The position numbers and the translations under genes were made by a program. Source: Meconema thalassinum (taxonomy: Eukaryota; Arthropoda; Insecta; Orthoptera; Tettigoniidae). Taken from it: 64,000 bases of DNA. The DNA lies in contig OX336400.1 of assembly GCA_946902985.2 (NCBI GenBank), positions 170,883,043 through 170,947,042 of the forward strand, given 5' to 3'. Positions 61,949 to 64,000 of this stretch are shown in pieces (within the stretch, counting starts at the first letter, position 1; the number at the start of each line of letters is the position of its first letter). A model generated the notes under the pieces. The model was given only the letters and a program-made list of their open reading frames with translations. It ran no database searches and was not told the origin of the DNA.

Positions 61949-61958
61949 TGCCAATGCT

Positions 61959-62274
61959 TTTTTTTTAGCGTATGGGTTTTAGTGCCGGGAGTTTCCGAGC
62001 ACATGTTCGGCTCGCCAGTTTTGTAGCTGCTTCGAGACGGACACCCAATGGGTGAGTTACAAGTACCGTTGGGGAGGAAAGTTGGAATGTAAGGACGAGG
62101 AGTTGGAAGGTACCGGCTGTGACCAACCCCGACATTTGCCTGGGAGGAAGATGGGACTCCACAGAAGACCATCTTCAAGGTTGCTGGCGGGGGGATTCGA
62201 ACCTCCTCGCCTCCCGGATGTGAGTGACTACCAGCAGTCATGCCGTAACGACCACGGCCAACTCACCCGGTCCT
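61959..62274 (-). mobile_element. SINE S5 with T2-type tail, second copy
   Basis: The same layout as 58214-58536. The duplication tgccaatgct is exact (61949-61958, 62275-62284). A gap of about 12 bases near 62120 compared with the first copy removes part of the body. Confidence 0.85.
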
Positions 62275-62457
62275 TGCCAATGCTAATAGTTGTTTTTTGA
62301 AATTCGCTCGCCATGGACATAGCAGACAGTATGGATTGTTCTGATTGGTTACTATGGGAGGAAGGTGTCCAGTGATTGGTTGAAGTTTATAGTTTGCTAT
62401 TTTATGATTTTAATGGGATTTATTTGATTAAAATTTGTGTGTTCTATTGGGGACTAT

Positions 62458-63500
62458 GTTTAGCCTACTTTTCACATTTTGCAAAAATGAATCAACTCCT
62501 AAACGGCTGCAGCAATCAAAACCAAATTTGGTATGAGTGAAGATCTTTACCTCAATATCTCAAGCCCTTATTTGAAAATGATGTCAGTGCTACCAACTGC
62601 TGAAAAACCGCAATTGAAATTTGAGCTCCATTTTGGATATCTTGGAAGGTATGCATGGGAGCTATTTCAAAATTGTCACACATATAGATAATAATATTTC
62701 AGTTTAATTTCCAGGAGGCCATACATGGCAGTGTTGCCAAATTGATTCTAAGCCTGCTGATAAGTCCAATTTTAAATGCGTACAACTTTTACACTATCAA
62801 TTGGATTTCAACCAAATTTCGTATGTACTATGTTTACATAAACTGATATGACTGAGCGTATTCTTAAGAGCCACCAGGGCTGCCAACTGTTAATAAATGC
62901 TGTCTCTATTTTCTTACCCTAATATCAATATACAGTATCAAAGTATGTAAGCCAACATCTCTAAACTTTGCACACGTATAGTACATGGTATTCTAGATTA
63001 ATTTAGCGTAACTAATATATGTCAGTGCTGCCAATATGATTGTAAGCATGCTGATAGGTCCAATTTTAAAATACATGTAACTTCTAAACTATCAAATGGA
63101 TTTCACCCAAAATTGACACAACAAGCGATCATAATATTTCAGATTATTTCTGACCCACACGTGCATGACATTGTTGCCAACATGATTTTACGCGCGCTGA
63201 TAGATCCAATGTCTAACTGAATGTAACGTCCATGCTATCCATTGGACTTCAACCAAGTTTTGTATTCTGTTCATTAAGAGATGGAACTAAGAAAATATTC
63301 AGTCACCAGGGCTGCCAACTGTAGTGCTCTATTAAGCTACATTATACCAGGTATATTTCGAAATAACTAGAAATGTCGATATTACCAACTTAATTTCGTC
63401 ATTATTCTAGATAGGTCCATATAGATTAATCATTGGCATGAATCTTACATTTTAAGAAATTAGGCTCTTTAGTTCATTACGGAACTTCTTGTTAGTTATT
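62458..63500 (+). repeat. GT-tract repeat family, copy 4 (no GT tract, third subfamily)
   Basis: It starts TAGCCTACTTTTCACATTTT-GCAAAAATGA and ends AGGCTCTTTAGTTCATTACG-GAACTTCTTGTTA. Inside are repeated related blocks with phrases such as AGTGCTACCAACTG / GGGCTGCCAACTGT and CAATTTTAAATGCGTAC / CAATTTTAAAATACATG. It shares termini but not the GT tract with the other copies. Confidence 0.6.
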
Positions 63501-64000
63501 GTTACCAATATGTAAATAAGTAATATTTATCGGTTTCGGAGTTATGGTGGTCAGATGCTGTACAGCCATCCGGTGGCTGACCAGCAACCGAGTCCCTTAA
63601 CTGTTAGTATTTTCGTATGTTTATTAATGCAGGGTGGACTCTGAGAGTCTTTGAAGAAGTGTGAGGCCTATTGGGGAGTAGGAGGGAGGGTGGTTGATGA
63701 AAAGTTATTAATTATGTTAAGGGGGGGGGGGGGGGGCGTTGGGACAACAGCCAAGTACAGGACCAAGACTTCAAAACGATTCCTTGCTCAAACACAGAGA
63801 AGCAGCACTGAAGAACGCGGCATGTGGCTCCCTCTAGAGTCTGAGGTATCATTTAAGAAGGAATCGCTCAGAGCAAACGGGGGGAAAATATTGGAGGTAG
63901 GCATCAGCTGTTGCCGCCAGAAGGTCTTTTAATCTCGCAACCTACTTATTCTATAGCCACATTTTGTTAATCGATGCACTATAAAAATTATATTCCTATT
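63501..64000. other. unassigned sequence
   Basis: A run of about 17 G lies at 63721-63737. The 93-codon open frame across it (63651-63932) contains a poly-Gly stretch from the G run and nothing recognisable. Confidence 0.3.

Noticed and set aside
63651..63932. 93-codon ORF with poly-Gly
   Set aside because: The Gly stretch comes from a homopolymer G run and the rest has no motif.

Overview
This window looks like repeat-dense, non-coding DNA from a large animal genome. It is almost certainly an arthropod and most likely an insect of the polyneopteran kind; that placement is an inference from the many tRNA-headed SINE families, the LINE types and a histone H1 relic, and no sequence search was run. 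No intact host gene is visible. Nearly every recognisable coding stretch belongs to a transposable element, and most are 5'-truncated or broken.

Layout. 0-9 kb: a nest of SINEs, a LINE and a hAT-type MITE between two copies of a hammerhead-ribozyme-like motif, then two copies of an unclassified 'GT-tract' repeat and further SINE/LINE nests. 9-13.8 kb: a SINE with a 19-bp target duplication, and an RTE-like LINE split by a 1.07-kb insert that carries a minus-strand hammerhead-like motif. 13.9-22.5 kb: a small zinc-binding ORF is split by a hairpin-ended MITE, which is itself split by a 7.5-kb LTR retrotransposon (1248-bp LTRs, 4-bp target duplication) that keeps gag but no pol. 22.5-29.7 kb: another GT-tract repeat, SINEs, a Jockey-like LINE with a 505-codon ORF, an inverted-repeat element and LINE relics. 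29.7-35 kb: a 44-bp minisatellite inside a short inverted-repeat element, a broken histone H1 pseudogene, a DNA transposon with a DDE-transposase relic, and another LINE. 35.7-44.4 kb: SINE-in-SINE nests, two nested inverted-repeat transposons, a HARBI1-like exon, a second hairpin MITE, and a mariner derivative rebuilt as a long palindrome. 45-50 kb: an RTE-like LINE end and a 3-kb LINE with a 565-codon RT ORF. 50-56.6 kb: a SINE cluster and a Penelope-like element with a GIY-YIG endonuclease. 56.8-64 kb: hAT nested in hAT, more SINEs, a 1.15-kb near-perfect palindrome, and a fourth GT-tract repeat.

How it fits together. The LINEs and the Penelope-like element would supply reverse transcriptase; the SINEs, the gag-only LTR element and the MITEs are non-autonomous. 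Target-site duplications visible by eye let many insertions be ordered in time. The points most worth follow-up are the gag-only LTR element, the hammerhead-like motifs linked to Penelope-like sequence, and two long palindromes that would make hairpin RNA if transcribed. SINE labels S1-S10, LINE labels A-K and the name 'GT-tract repeat' are local to this report.
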